From Thermogemmatispora onikobensis (lineage in GTDB: Bacteria; Chloroflexota; Ktedonobacteria; Ktedonobacterales; Ktedonobacteraceae), in the NCBI RefSeq assembly GCF_001748285.1, contig NZ_BDGT01000024.1, forward strand, positions 1 through 64,000: a DNA stretch of 64,000 nucleotides. Direction: 5' to 3'. Shown piece after piece: positions 1 through 7,833 of this stretch. The notes beneath the pieces are model-generated. The model saw only the letters and a program-made list of their open reading frames with translations, did not search any database and was not told the DNA's origin. Made by a program: the position numbers and the translations under genes. How positions within the stretch are numbered: the stretch's first letter is position 1; each line of letters starts with the position of its first letter.

Positions 1-582
1 CGTCGAATGGTGTGCCAGATATGGGATCAGGTGGACGCTGCCGCCGTAATTCTGGACTACCCGGGCCTCCGGCAGGCGGGCGAGATCGGGCGTGCTGTCG
101 CTGGCCGAGGGCGAGACCGGAGAAGCGGCATAGTCACCCCCTTTGACATAGATGGCCGGGCGAAGCAGGGCCACCAGATCGCAGGCCGTTGGCTCGCCGA
201 AGATAGTCACATAGTCGACGCAGGCCAGAGCCGCCAGAATCTCGGCCCGCTCCTCCTGGGGTACGAGAGGCCGCCCTGGACCTTTGAGGGTCCGCACACT
301 CTCATCGCTATTGAGACCAACGATCAGAAAATCGCCCAGGGCACGGGCCTCCTGAAGATAGCGCACATGGCCCAGGTGGAGCAGGTCGAAACAGCCATTG
401 GTGAAGACCGCCCGTTCACCGCTTTCTTGACGTTGACGCACCAGGGCAGCCAGTTGCGCGCGCTCCACCATCTTGGCGCGCGTCGCCAGAGGCGAGCCGG
501 GGTAGCCCGCTGACGGGGCCGGTTCGGCAGGGCGAGCGCTGCCGCCCTGCGTTGTCAGCTTAGGTTCTCCTCCATTACTCAT
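1..582 (-). CDS. rfaE2: RfaE2/HldE-type nucleotidyltransferase domain protein (3' end outside window)
   Basis: Adenylyl- or cytidylyltransferase of the HldE C-terminal type, which activates a heptose 1-phosphate to a nucleotide sugar. The minus strand encodes an N-terminal stretch of about 35 low-complexity residues, then [13 protein letters not shown] with the HxGH nucleotide-binding signature, then a Rossmann-like nucleotidyltransferase fold including [11 protein letters not shown] and YVKGGDY. The ATG at 582 overlaps the end of the upstream kinase gene by 8 bp, so the two are translationally coupled. The reading frame is open to base 1, so about 194 codons are visible and the C-terminus lies outside the window. 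In many bacteria this domain is fused to the kinase; here the two are separate genes. The exact heptose substrate is inferred. Confidence 0.85.
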   Translation of the reverse strand, partial: MSNGGEPKLTTQGGSARPAEPAPSAGYPGSPLATRAKMVERAQLAALVRQRQESGERAVFTNGCFDLLHLGHVRYLQEARALGDFLIVGLNSDESVRTLKGPGRPLVPQEERAEILAALACVDYVTIFGEPTACDLVALLRPAIYVKGGDYAASPVSPSASDSTPDLARLPEARVVQNYGGSVHLIPYLAHHST

Positions 583-1603
583 GCAGAGCATCCATCAGTT
601 CTTCTGGCGTATTGCTGGCGCAGCCGAGGCGACGCACGACCAGAGCGGCGGCCACGTTCGAGAGAAAAGCCGCCTCAGCCATCGTAGCGCCGGCGGTCAG
701 GGCCAGCGCGAAGGTCGCGGCCACTGTGTCGCCGGCACCGTTGGTATCGACCACCTCGCTGCTATGGCGGTTCAGGCGATAGACCGGCAGGTGCAGTGGT
801 TCCCTGCCGACCTCGAACAGACTCATCCCCTCGCTTCCGCGAGTGATCAGCACGCCGCGGGCCTGACTGCCCTCTAGCAGGCGCCGCCCGGCCTCGTTTA
901 GCTCCTCCTCGTCGTGGATCGTCATCCCCAGCGTCGCCTCGGCTTCCGGCTGATTGGGGGTCAAAGCGGTGACGCCCTGGAAGCGGAAGAGCGAGCCATG
1001 TGAGTCCACCACGATGATCTTGCCCAGCTCACGTGCCAGGGGCAGGCAGGCGGCAATGATATCGGGACTGATCACGCCGTTCTCGTAATCGGCGACCATG
1101 ACCGCGTCCATCGAGGGGAGCATGTGCTGAATATAGGCGATGATCTGGCTCTTGCAGGGTTCAGTGACCTCCGATGTATCGACGCGATCCAGGCGCACGA
1201 TGTGCTGACGCACTACCTGCGGGCTACCGGCCAAAATGCGTGTCTTCGTAGAAGTTGGGCGGCGCTGGTCGGTCAGGAGGCCCTCCTGGTGGATGCCCCA
1301 ATCGCGAATGGCCTGGCGCAGGCGGGCACCGGGGGCGTCATCGCCGACCACACCGGCCAGGAAGACCTCCGCGCCCAGGGCACGTGCGTTTACAGCCACA
1401 TTGGTAGCGCCGCCTGGGATAGTGCGCTCTTCGCTCAATTCAAGGATCAGGACGGGAGCCTCGCGAGCGATGCGCGTTGGGCGCCCGATCAAATACTCAT
1501 CGGCGACCATATCGCCGATGACCAGCACGCGCTTGCCGGCGAAGGCTGAAATAAGAGCGCGCAGGCGTGCAAGCCTGCTGGTGCCAAGCTCTTCCTGCAT
1601 CAT
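575..1603 (-). CDS. rfaE1: D-glycero-beta-D-manno-heptose-7-phosphate kinase-like PfkB sugar kinase
   Basis: PfkB/ribokinase-family kinase of the RfaE/HldE N-terminal type, expected to phosphorylate C1 of a heptose 7-phosphate. Visible features are [19 protein letters not shown] near the start, the glycine pair in [12 protein letters not shown], and the catalytic DTNGAGDT motif near the C-terminus, where the GAGD aspartate is the base. The frame is open further upstream, but that extension would overlap the glycosyltransferase gene. The ATG at 1603 overlaps its stop by 4 bp (ATGA) and gives 342 residues, as expected for this domain alone. It sits between a WecG-type glycosyltransferase and the matching nucleotidyltransferase, so a role in surface-glycan precursor synthesis is inferred. 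Confidence 0.88.
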   Translation of the reverse strand: MMQEELGTSRLARLRALISAFAGKRVLVIGDMVADEYLIGRPTRIAREAPVLILELSEERTIPGGATNVAVNARALGAEVFLAGVVGDDAPGARLRQAIRDWGIHQEGLLTDQRRPTSTKTRILAGSPQVVRQHIVRLDRVDTSEVTEPCKSQIIAYIQHMLPSMDAVMVADYENGVISPDIIAACLPLARELGKIIVVDSHGSLFRFQGVTALTPNQPEAEATLGMTIHDEEELNEAGRRLLEGSQARGVLITRGSEGMSLFEVGREPLHLPVYRLNRHSSEVVDTNGAGDTVAATFALALTAGATMAEAAFLSNVAAALVVRRLGCASNTPEELMDALHE

Positions 1604-2409
1604 GCCTCTGAATGCCTTCCTCGTCCCTTGAAGATTACCACCAGTGCAAAGCGGGGCAGTGCCAGCATCCGGCGCCAGCGCCACGGCTCGTGATAGAGGC
1701 GGTAGAGCCATTCCAGGCCCAGACGCTGCCAGGCACGAGGCGCCCGCTTCTTGCGGCCCGAAAGGAAGTCGAAGGCGCCGCCAACGCCTATGGCCACGGC
1801 TACCGGCAGGCGTGACAGGTTGCGCCAGATCCACAGCTCCTGAGCTGGCGCACCGTAGGCCACGCAGAGCAGGTCGGCCTGAGCGGCGGCCAGACGCTGC
1901 AGGATCGCCTCCTCCTCGGAAGGTGCGGGCGAACCTGCATAGGTACCGGCGATCTGCAGGCCGGGGAAGCGCGCACAGAGGCGAGCGGCGGCGGCCTCGG
2001 CCACACCGGGAGCGGCACCCAGTAAATAGAGACGATAGCCGTGGGCGGCGCAGCGCTCCGCCAGGGCTGGAATCAGGTCGGTACCTGTGATGCGCTCGGG
2101 CGCGGGCTGGCCCAAATAGCGTGTTGCCCAGACCACGCCGATGCCGTCGGGCACGTTCAAAGCCGCCTCGTTGATGGCCTGGCGAAAGGCCGGGTTGCGG
2201 CGGGCCTCCATCACGAACTCAGGATTGACCGTCACGACCTGACGACAGGGCAGGCGGTTGCCACTGGCGCGCCGGCGGCGCATCTGCTCCTCAATAAAGG
2301 TGAGGGCTTCCTCCTGCGTAACGCAATCGATACGCACGCCGAGCACAGAGACAAAACGAGGGCTTCCCCGGCTCTGGCTGGGCGTGCTTTCCACTTGCTC
2401 TACTGACAT
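1600..2409 (-). CDS. WecG/TagA/CpsF family glycosyltransferase
   Basis: Family GT26 glycosyltransferase of 269 residues. Enzymes of this family transfer N-acetylmannosamine(uronic acid) or related sugars to lipid-linked GlcNAc in teichoic acid, enterobacterial common antigen or exopolysaccharide synthesis. The diagnostic TVNPEFVMEARRNPAFR, NVPDGIGVVWA and the C-terminal ALGVGGAFDFLSG-like block (here AIGVGGAFDFLSGRKKRAP) are all present, ending in the basic/aromatic LGLEWLYRLYHEPWRW typical of the family. No signal peptide is seen. It is cotranscribed with the downstream heptose-activation pair (4-bp overlap). The acceptor and donor cannot be told from sequence. No strong Shine-Dalgarno precedes the ATG. 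Confidence 0.9.
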   Translation of the reverse strand: MSVEQVESTPSQSRGSPRFVSVLGVRIDCVTQEEALTFIEEQMRRRRASGNRLPCRQVVTVNPEFVMEARRNPAFRQAINEAALNVPDGIGVVWATRYLGQPAPERITGTDLIPALAERCAAHGYRLYLLGAAPGVAEAAAARLCARFPGLQIAGTYAGSPAPSEEEAILQRLAAAQADLLCVAYGAPAQELWIWRNLSRLPVAVAIGVGGAFDFLSGRKKRAPRAWQRLGLEWLYRLYHEPWRWRRMLALPRFALVVIFKGRGRHSEA

Positions 2410-2468
2410 AGTGCCTGTTGTAAGTACTCAGCCTGGTCAGGCGAGCCTGGCAGGGGTGGGCATCACCA

Positions 2469-2759
2469 TCACCAGCTCATAATCTCGGTCCTGGCGTCGG
2501 TCACGATCACATCGGGGCGTGTCTCTTCGATGAAGCGCCAGACATGATCAAGGACCTCTTCGGCATGCTGGCTGCTGGTGCTCACGTAAGATAGCCCCAG
2601 GTAGGCGATCTGCCAGCGGTCATGCCCATCCACCTCGGCAATCGCTACCTCGAACTGGTTGCGCACGCGCGCCATAATCGATTTCAGAACCTGCCGTTTG
2701 GCTTTCAACGAGTGGCACGACGGCAGATGCAATGTGATTTGACAGACTCCCACGACCAT
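2469..2759 (-). CDS. DUF503 domain protein (YlxP-like)
   Basis: Small protein of 96 residues matching the DUF503/YlxP family: MVVGVCQITLHLP at the start, the HSLKAKRQVLKSIMARVRNQF core, VAIAEVD and a C-terminal helix. Members are often found near nusA/infB/rbfA genes and their function is unsettled; here the neighbour is instead a glycosyltransferase operon 59 bp downstream on the same strand. The ATG has no Shine-Dalgarno, but a TATACT hexamer lies exactly 6 bases upstream, which would place transcription initiation at the start codon (leaderless mRNA). Confidence 0.88.
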   Translation of the reverse strand: MVVGVCQITLHLPSCHSLKAKRQVLKSIMARVRNQFEVAIAEVDGHDRWQIAYLGLSYVSTSSQHAEEVLDHVWRFIEETRPDVIVTDARTEIMSW

Positions 2760-2765
2760 GAGGCT

Positions 2766-2771
2766 AGTATA
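2766..2771 (-). promoter_or_regulatory. -10 box TATACT giving a leaderless DUF503 transcript
   Basis: TATACT on the minus strand is followed by the 6 bases AGCCTC and then the ATG of the DUF503 gene. There is no Shine-Dalgarno in this interval. The -35 region is poor (about TCACGA at a 17-base spacing). Confidence 0.5.
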
Positions 2772-2933
2772 GCACAGTTGGTTAGCTCTCGTGACCTGCT
2801 TGCCTTCACTGCACGTACTTCCAGGTCCCAGGCCAGCCCTGCCCGCTGCCTGACGAGCTTCCTGTCGTTGGCCGATCTGCTCACTGACGGCCTGCCTGAG
2901 TTGCTCACCGCCACGGCTTGCGCGTTCGCCTAT

Positions 2934-2965
2934 TTGCTTGCTTGCTTGCTTGCTCGCTCGCTCGC
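2934..2965. repeat. Short tandem repeat (TTGC)5(TCGC)3
   Basis: Tetranucleotide tract of five TTGC units running into TCGC units. It is one of several such tracts in intergenic regions of this window and has no coding role. Confidence 0.8.
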
Positions 2966-3143
2966 GTGCGGCACAGATGTGCGATGCAGGCCATCCCTGG
3001 GGTTATCCTATCCATTCCTGTGGCAGGCCCACGAACCGCTAAAGCGGTGCTGCAGGCAGGGCACAAGTGCTGGCTCCGCTCTGCCAGTCGCCAGCCCCTC
3101 ATTGAGCGACTGGCTGGCACTTGGTAGGCGGGATGGGACACTC

Positions 3144-3172
3144 TCGACGCCCTCAATTATCTCTGATAGAAT
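3144..3172 (+). promoter_or_regulatory. upp promoter candidate
   Basis: TCGACG, 17 bases, then TAGAAT preceded by TGa (extended -10). This leaves a leader of about 55 bases before the upp start at 3234. Confidence 0.5.
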
Positions 3173-3233
3173 GGCATGAAGGCAACCATACAGGCCACTT
3201 TTCTTCCGCCACGAGCATGAAGGAGAAGGCAAG

Positions 3234-3947
3234 ATGACAGAAGTTGGTACGCGGAGCGAAGAACAGCCCGTGCTCCCAATGCAGGGAGTGCCGCAGCCTC
3301 GTCGGGAAGAGGTCCTCAATCTACCGCGTGTCCATATATCTCACCACCCGGTGGTGGCGCATAAGATGACCGCCCTGCGCGACAAACGCACGCCGCCCAC
3401 CGAATTCTATCGCCTGGTGAAGGAAATCGGGGCCTTGCTGGCATACGAGGCCACGGCCAATCTCTCGCTGGAGCCGGTCGAAGTTGAGACGCCACTCCAG
3501 AAAACCATCGGTCAACGTTTGGCCGGCGGCATTGGCATTACACCGATTCTCCGCGCTGGTCTGGGACTGGCGGAGGGCTTCCGCGAGGTCATCCCCGATG
3601 CCCAGGTCTGGCATCTGGGTCTGCGGCGCGATGAGCGGACACTCCAGGCCCAGGAGTACTATAATCGGCTGCCAAGTACGGTCAATCTGCAGGTCTGCTA
3701 CGCCGTCGATCCTATGCTGGCCACTGGAGGCTCGGCGATCGATGCCATTTCGATCCTCAAGCAGCGGCATATTCCACGCATCTGCTATGTGGGCATTATC
3801 GCCGCCCCCTATGGATTGCTGCGGCTCTCGCAGGCTCATCCAGATATCGACATCTATATTGCCGCTCTTGATGAGAGCCTGAACGATTACGGCTTTATCC
3901 TGCCGGGCCTGGGCGATGCCGGCGACCGGCAGTTTGGAACCTTCTGA
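3234..3947 (+). CDS. upp: Uracil phosphoribosyltransferase
   Basis: Pyrimidine salvage enzyme that converts uracil and PRPP to UMP and pyrophosphate in the cytosol. Visible family marks are HPVVAHKMTALRDKRT, the GGIGITPILRAGLGLAEGF loop, the PRPP-binding VDPMLATGGSAIDAI and the C-terminal uracil-binding stretch ESLNDYGFILPGLGDAGDR. At 237 residues it is about 28 longer than usual. The extra length is an unstructured, proline- and glutamate-rich N-terminus. The start is supported by GAAGGAGAAGG 6-8 bases upstream. Confidence 0.96.
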   Translation: MTEVGTRSEEQPVLPMQGVPQPRREEVLNLPRVHISHHPVVAHKMTALRDKRTPPTEFYRLVKEIGALLAYEATANLSLEPVEVETPLQKTIGQRLAGGIGITPILRAGLGLAEGFREVIPDAQVWHLGLRRDERTLQAQEYYNRLPSTVNLQVCYAVDPMLATGGSAIDAISILKQRHIPRICYVGIIAAPYGLLRLSQAHPDIDIYIAALDESLNDYGFILPGLGDAGDRQFGTF

Positions 3948-3967
3948 GGAGGACGGCGAGGGGCGCG

Positions 3968-4438
3968 ATGTCGGATGTGAACCATGACCCGGAACAGCTC
4001 CGCGCAGAATCCGCTCGGGTGCCGGACAGGCAGAACCAGACAGCCGGGGAGGCCGCTGTCTCCGAAGCGGCTCCCCAGGCCGGTGTCAATGAGACTGAGG
4101 CTGGACAGTCCGCGCCAGGAAGTGCGGCCACAGAAGAGTGGGAAACAAATGGTGGTCCGCTGGGCTGCTGTCTGGGCGTGACTGTCGGCCTCCTGCTGAG
4201 CCTCTCTCTGCCTGTGGCTGCGCGCCTCATCGGCTCACCGCTCACCGATCTCTTCAACGGCGCGCTCCTGCGAGTGACGATGGCTCTGGTCGCTCTGGTG
4301 GCCGCCATCATCTGCGGCTACTTCGGCTGGAAGATCGGGCGCCGCCTCTATCGTGAGTATGAGCTGAGCCCCCGCCAGCGTCGCCGCCTGGAGGAACTGG
4401 AGCGCAAATATGCCCAGCGCCAGCGGGGACAGCGCTGA
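3968..4438 (+). CDS. Two-pass membrane protein of unknown function
   Basis: 156 residues that I do not recognise. The first 60 or so are hydrophilic and acidic. Then come a hydrophobic segment around GCCLGVTVGLLLSLSLPVAA, a short loop, and a second segment around MALVALVAAIICGYFGW. A highly basic C-terminal helix (RRLYREYE...RRLEELERKY) follows. This predicts a hairpin membrane protein with both ends cytoplasmic. It lies 20 bases after upp with a GAGGAGGACGG-type ribosome site, so it is probably in the same transcript. The arrangement resembles small AtpZ/AtpI-like or DUF proteins, but no motif supports a name. Confidence 0.6.
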   Translation: MSDVNHDPEQLRAESARVPDRQNQTAGEAAVSEAAPQAGVNETEAGQSAPGSAATEEWETNGGPLGCCLGVTVGLLLSLSLPVAARLIGSPLTDLFNGALLRVTMALVALVAAIICGYFGWKIGRRLYREYELSPRQRRRLEELERKYAQRQRGQR

Positions 4439-4659
4439 GCGGTAGACCAGGGAGGGAAGGCCCGCGCGGGCCCGACCCATTCATCGCTTTCCACAGAAGA
4501 GAGGGCGGAGGTCGTCGTAGGAAGATAGGAGTGAGCGTTACTTTTTTGGCTTTTTAGTATCTTGCTACGTCATATATAGAGAGGATCAATGTGAGACAGA
4601 CAGGCATATGTAGTAAGTATGTGTAAGCGATTCTACATCGCTTGAGGGAGAGCTTCCCT

Positions 4660-5481
4660 ATGCGGATCGTTATCTTTTGTGATATGGAAGGGGTGGCCTG
4701 CATTGAGCACTGGGAGCAGGTCACAGCGGGTCATTCGCTGTATGAGGAGGCGCGCAGACTCTACACTGACGAGATGAACGCAGCGGTGCGCGGGGCGCGT
4801 GCTGCCGGCGCCACCGAAATCACGGTTGTGGATTGCCACGGGGCTGGAGGCGCGCATAACTTCAAAAGCTTTCTCCCGGAGCGTCTGGAGTCTGGCGCGC
4901 AATATGTGCTGGGTCATCCCTGGGCGCGCTACATCGAAGCCTTCGAGCGCGGCTGTGACGCCATTCTCTTTGTCGGGGCCCATGCAATGGCTGGCACACC
5001 TGACGGAGTGCTCTGCCACACCGTTTCTTCCGAGGCCTGGTACAATGCCTGGATCAACGAGACGCGCGTTGGAGAGAGTGGCATTCTCTCTGCCATCGCT
5101 GGCTGCTGGGATGTGCCCGCCGTCTTTGTCTCCGGTGACGCAGCCACCTGCCGCGAGGTGACAGCCCTGCTCGGCCCCCAGGTAGTTACTGCCGAGGTTA
5201 AGCGTGGACTGAGCTGCTTCTCAGCTGTCCATATGGCGCCGCGCGATGCCTGCTCGCTGATCGAAATGGGGGTAGCGCGAGCGCTGAGCACACGCAACTG
5301 GCCCAAGCCCTACAAACCGACCACCAGTCCGGTCACCTTCAAGGTCGAGCTGGCCGGACCTGAACGGGTGAGTGACTTCAAGGGCCGTCAAGGCGTGGAG
5401 ATTGTTGGACCGCGGACGGTGAGCTCGACAGCCGCAACCTTCTGGCAAGCCTGGGACCAGTTGTGGTATCGTCATGCTTAA
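4660..5481 (+). CDS. D-aminopeptidase, DppA family (peptidase M55)
   Basis: Zinc-dependent D-aminopeptidase of the DppA fold, 273 residues, expected to release D-amino acids from short peptides such as cell-wall-derived D-Ala-D-Ala. Metal-ligand positions match the family: D8 and E10 in CDMEGVA, H60 in VVDCHGAGG, H108 in VGAHAMAGT, and an acidic residue in NETRVGESG near 134-139. The ATG at 4660 was chosen over an in-frame ATG 18 bases earlier because it begins directly at the conserved MRIVIFCDMEG and has GAGGGAG about 10 bases upstream. It is monocistronic, about 200 bases after the previous gene. Confidence 0.93.
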   Translation: MRIVIFCDMEGVACIEHWEQVTAGHSLYEEARRLYTDEMNAAVRGARAAGATEITVVDCHGAGGAHNFKSFLPERLESGAQYVLGHPWARYIEAFERGCDAILFVGAHAMAGTPDGVLCHTVSSEAWYNAWINETRVGESGILSAIAGCWDVPAVFVSGDAATCREVTALLGPQVVTAEVKRGLSCFSAVHMAPRDACSLIEMGVARALSTRNWPKPYKPTTSPVTFKVELAGPERVSDFKGRQGVEIVGPRTVSSTAATFWQAWDQLWYRHA

Positions 5482-5712
5482 CTGCGCTGAGGCGAAGAGC
5501 GCTTCAATGCTGCTTGAAACGGCCCCTGGGACCCTGCATCAACCCGGATGACGCAGGCCAGGCCCAGCCGCGCCTAGCTTCAGCCTGTCCTCTGGCCACG
5601 CTGCTCTCTCTGACTTCTGAGCTGGCAAGAGAAACAGATTTGCGGAGCGCGTGGCCTCTGCTCCGTCGGGGGCTGAGGCAACCGCCGAAGCGCCCGGCTC
5701 ACCCCACCTGCT

Positions 5713-7551
5713 TCACAGCTCTTCTTGTACCTTGAACGGTGCCAGGCGCCGACGCAGGCCCTCGGTTAAGCCAACCATCGCATCAACTGCCTGCTTGCTG
5801 TGCTGCAAGTGCTCGTTGAGTTCTGTACTCATACGAGACATCTCCCCTACCGAAGCGACAGCCAGCTGCGAGCTTTTGCTCTGGCGTTCCGTATCGACGT
5901 GGATCACGTCGGCCAGATCGGCGATCTGCTCAGCCACCGTCAGAATGGCATCCAGCTCGATGCCGGTCTGCGTGACCAGGTCGGTCTGAGTGATCACCTG
6001 CTGGGTATTGCGCTCCACGCTCTGGGAAATGGCTGTTGTCTCGTGCTGCACTGTGCGGATATGGGTAGCGACCTTGCGCGCCGCTTCGGCGCTGCGCACT
6101 GCCAGCGTGCGAATCTCCTGAGCGATCACCGCGAAGCCCTGGCCATACTCACTGGCGCGCACAGCTTCAATGGCCGCGTTGAGGGCCAGCAGATTCATAC
6201 TAGCTGTCAGGTCAGTGATGGCCGTTACTGTCTCATTAATCTCCTGACCACTCTCGCTCAGGCGCTTCATGAGGCGTGCCGACTGCATGGTTGCCTCGCG
6301 TACCTGACGGATGCCCTCCACGGCGCGATCCACCGTTTCCTGTCCCTTAGCCGTCACATCCAGGGCCTCCGAGGTCATCTGTGTCAGCCTGGCGGCGTGT
6401 TCGCCCAGTTGGCGGATCAGGGTCATCAGTTGATCGACCTCGTGGGAGAGGTGGTAGACCTGACGCTCCTGTTGATCGGCGTCACGCACCAGCAGCTCGG
6501 CGCTTCGCTGCAGTCCGTGAGCGTAGTCATCGAGCGTGCGTGTGCTTTTCTGGAGATCGGAGACTGTGGCGTGAAGGTGCTCAATCAAGGTATTGAGCAC
6601 CTCCGTCACTGGCTCCAGGGAGACATGGCGGGCTTGCAGTCGGACCCGCAGATCGCCGCGGCTCAGCGGCTCCAGCTCTGCCCGCAAGGCGGCAATAGCC
6701 TCTTGTAAGGCCCGATGCTCGGCCTCTTGCTGAGCAAAAACCTGGGCATTATCGATGGCGATCGCTGCCTGATTGGCGAAGAGTTCCAGGATCTCAATGC
6801 GCTCTAAGGTGGGGATCTGCCCATCCTCCGGCTCATCAAGTGAGATAAAGCCGACGAGCTGTTTCTTGCGTGGACTGTAGAGCGGCACGATCAGCATGTC
6901 GAGCGGATGCCAGCCACCGGGCTGATAATCGCTGAGGGGCATATTGCCGACCAGGGTGACATCAGCAAACTCATGGATATGCTCATGTGAAATAAAGTAG
7001 CTCTGGCTGATGCGGAACTCTGGTCGCATCTGGCGCAGCATTTGCTCCACTCGCATAGGATGCTCGATGAGGCGGCGCTGGTCCTCGGAGGAGATGCCGG
7101 CGAAGGCCACTGCTTTCAAGTACTCGCTATTCTCTTGCAGCAACTTAATTACCGCGCTGCGGAAGCCGGTGCAGGCAGTAATCGAAGCAGCAATCTGCTG
7201 AAGCACCTCCTCCAGGCCCAGCTCTGCGCGCAGCATATTGCCCAGGCGGATCAGCTCCTTGACCTGGCGTGTGTAAAGCGCCTGTTCCTGGGTGGTAGGA
7301 TTGGCCGTACCGGTCGCGCTGGCGGAGCCAGTGGCGGGCACTGCAGGTCCGGGTCCGGCGGACTGAGGCCGTGAGGCGAAGCGCTCGCGCTCCGCCGAGG
7401 TATTGAGCGGGGGGAAGGTAGTCATAGCAGCCCTACTCCGTGCAAGGTTAGTCTCGTGATGGACGCTCCGTTCCTGGCGTGTCGGCTCATTGCCGCTGCG
7501 CAGGCGTACACGCAGGGGAATAAACCAGTTCTGCTGTTTTCTCTCTGCCAT
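5713..7551 (-). CDS. Soluble GAF-MCP chemoreceptor-like signalling protein
   Basis: 612 residues from the ATG at 7551. An unstructured, basic and Ala/Pro-rich N-terminus of about 85 residues comes first. A GAF domain follows (roughly 90-290; FRSAVIKLL, then IPTLERIEILELFANQAAIAIDNA at its end). Then comes a HAMP-like linker (GDLRVRLQ) and a methyl-accepting signalling domain with the hairpin tip MNLLALNAAIEAVRA near 451. No transmembrane segment or signal peptide is seen, so it is a cytoplasmic receptor. Such proteins in non-flagellate bacteria usually feed type IV pilus or other Che-like pathways, but no che gene is in the window. The frame stays open to 7725, but that part contains a -10-like TATGCT. 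Another possible ATG is at 7428. Confidence 0.85.
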   Translation of the reverse strand: MAERKQQNWFIPLRVRLRSGNEPTRQERSVHHETNLARSRAAMTTFPPLNTSAERERFASRPQSAGPGPAVPATGSASATGTANPTTQEQALYTRQVKELIRLGNMLRAELGLEEVLQQIAASITACTGFRSAVIKLLQENSEYLKAVAFAGISSEDQRRLIEHPMRVEQMLRQMRPEFRISQSYFISHEHIHEFADVTLVGNMPLSDYQPGGWHPLDMLIVPLYSPRKKQLVGFISLDEPEDGQIPTLERIEILELFANQAAIAIDNAQVFAQQEAEHRALQEAIAALRAELEPLSRGDLRVRLQARHVSLEPVTEVLNTLIEHLHATVSDLQKSTRTLDDYAHGLQRSAELLVRDADQQERQVYHLSHEVDQLMTLIRQLGEHAARLTQMTSEALDVTAKGQETVDRAVEGIRQVREATMQSARLMKRLSESGQEINETVTAITDLTASMNLLALNAAIEAVRASEYGQGFAVIAQEIRTLAVRSAEAARKVATHIRTVQHETTAISQSVERNTQQVITQTDLVTQTGIELDAILTVAEQIADLADVIHVDTERQSKSSQLAVASVGEMSRMSTELNEHLQHSKQAVDAMVGLTEGLRRRLAPFKVQEEL

Positions 7552-7833
7552 GCCAGCATCGTATTCCTTTCCAGTGTGGCCCGCGCGGTCTGGCCTGGCG
7601 GCAAAAAGCGGGGCAGCCGGTCTTGCCTCCTGTGCTTCCGGTGGGCGAAAAGGACTCCCATGCCGCGCTAAAAAGTCGCCTCCAGTCTTAGGGTGAGGAT
7701 AGCATATTCTCATGCAAGAGTACAAGGTGGGTGGGAAGATGGTTTGAAGAAGATCTCGTTTTGAGGAATCCGGGCCTGCTGGCGGCCAACCGGGCCACCT
7801 CAGAGCGGCGCTTGCTCAGCCCTTCTCTTGCTC

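Larger units (their letters stand above)
2760..3233. other. Divergent intergenic region, DUF503 / upp
   Basis: 474 bases between divergent genes. They hold the leaderless -10 box at the left end, a TTGC/TCGC tandem repeat near the middle and the upp promoter at the right end. Open frames across the region have no ribosome binding site and no recognisable protein features, so no gene is called. Confidence 0.6.

Noticed and set aside
1604-1834. Longer N-terminus for the heptose kinase
   Set aside because: The extension overlaps the glycosyltransferase gene and does not resemble the PfkB family; the ATG at 1603 couples by a 4-base overlap.
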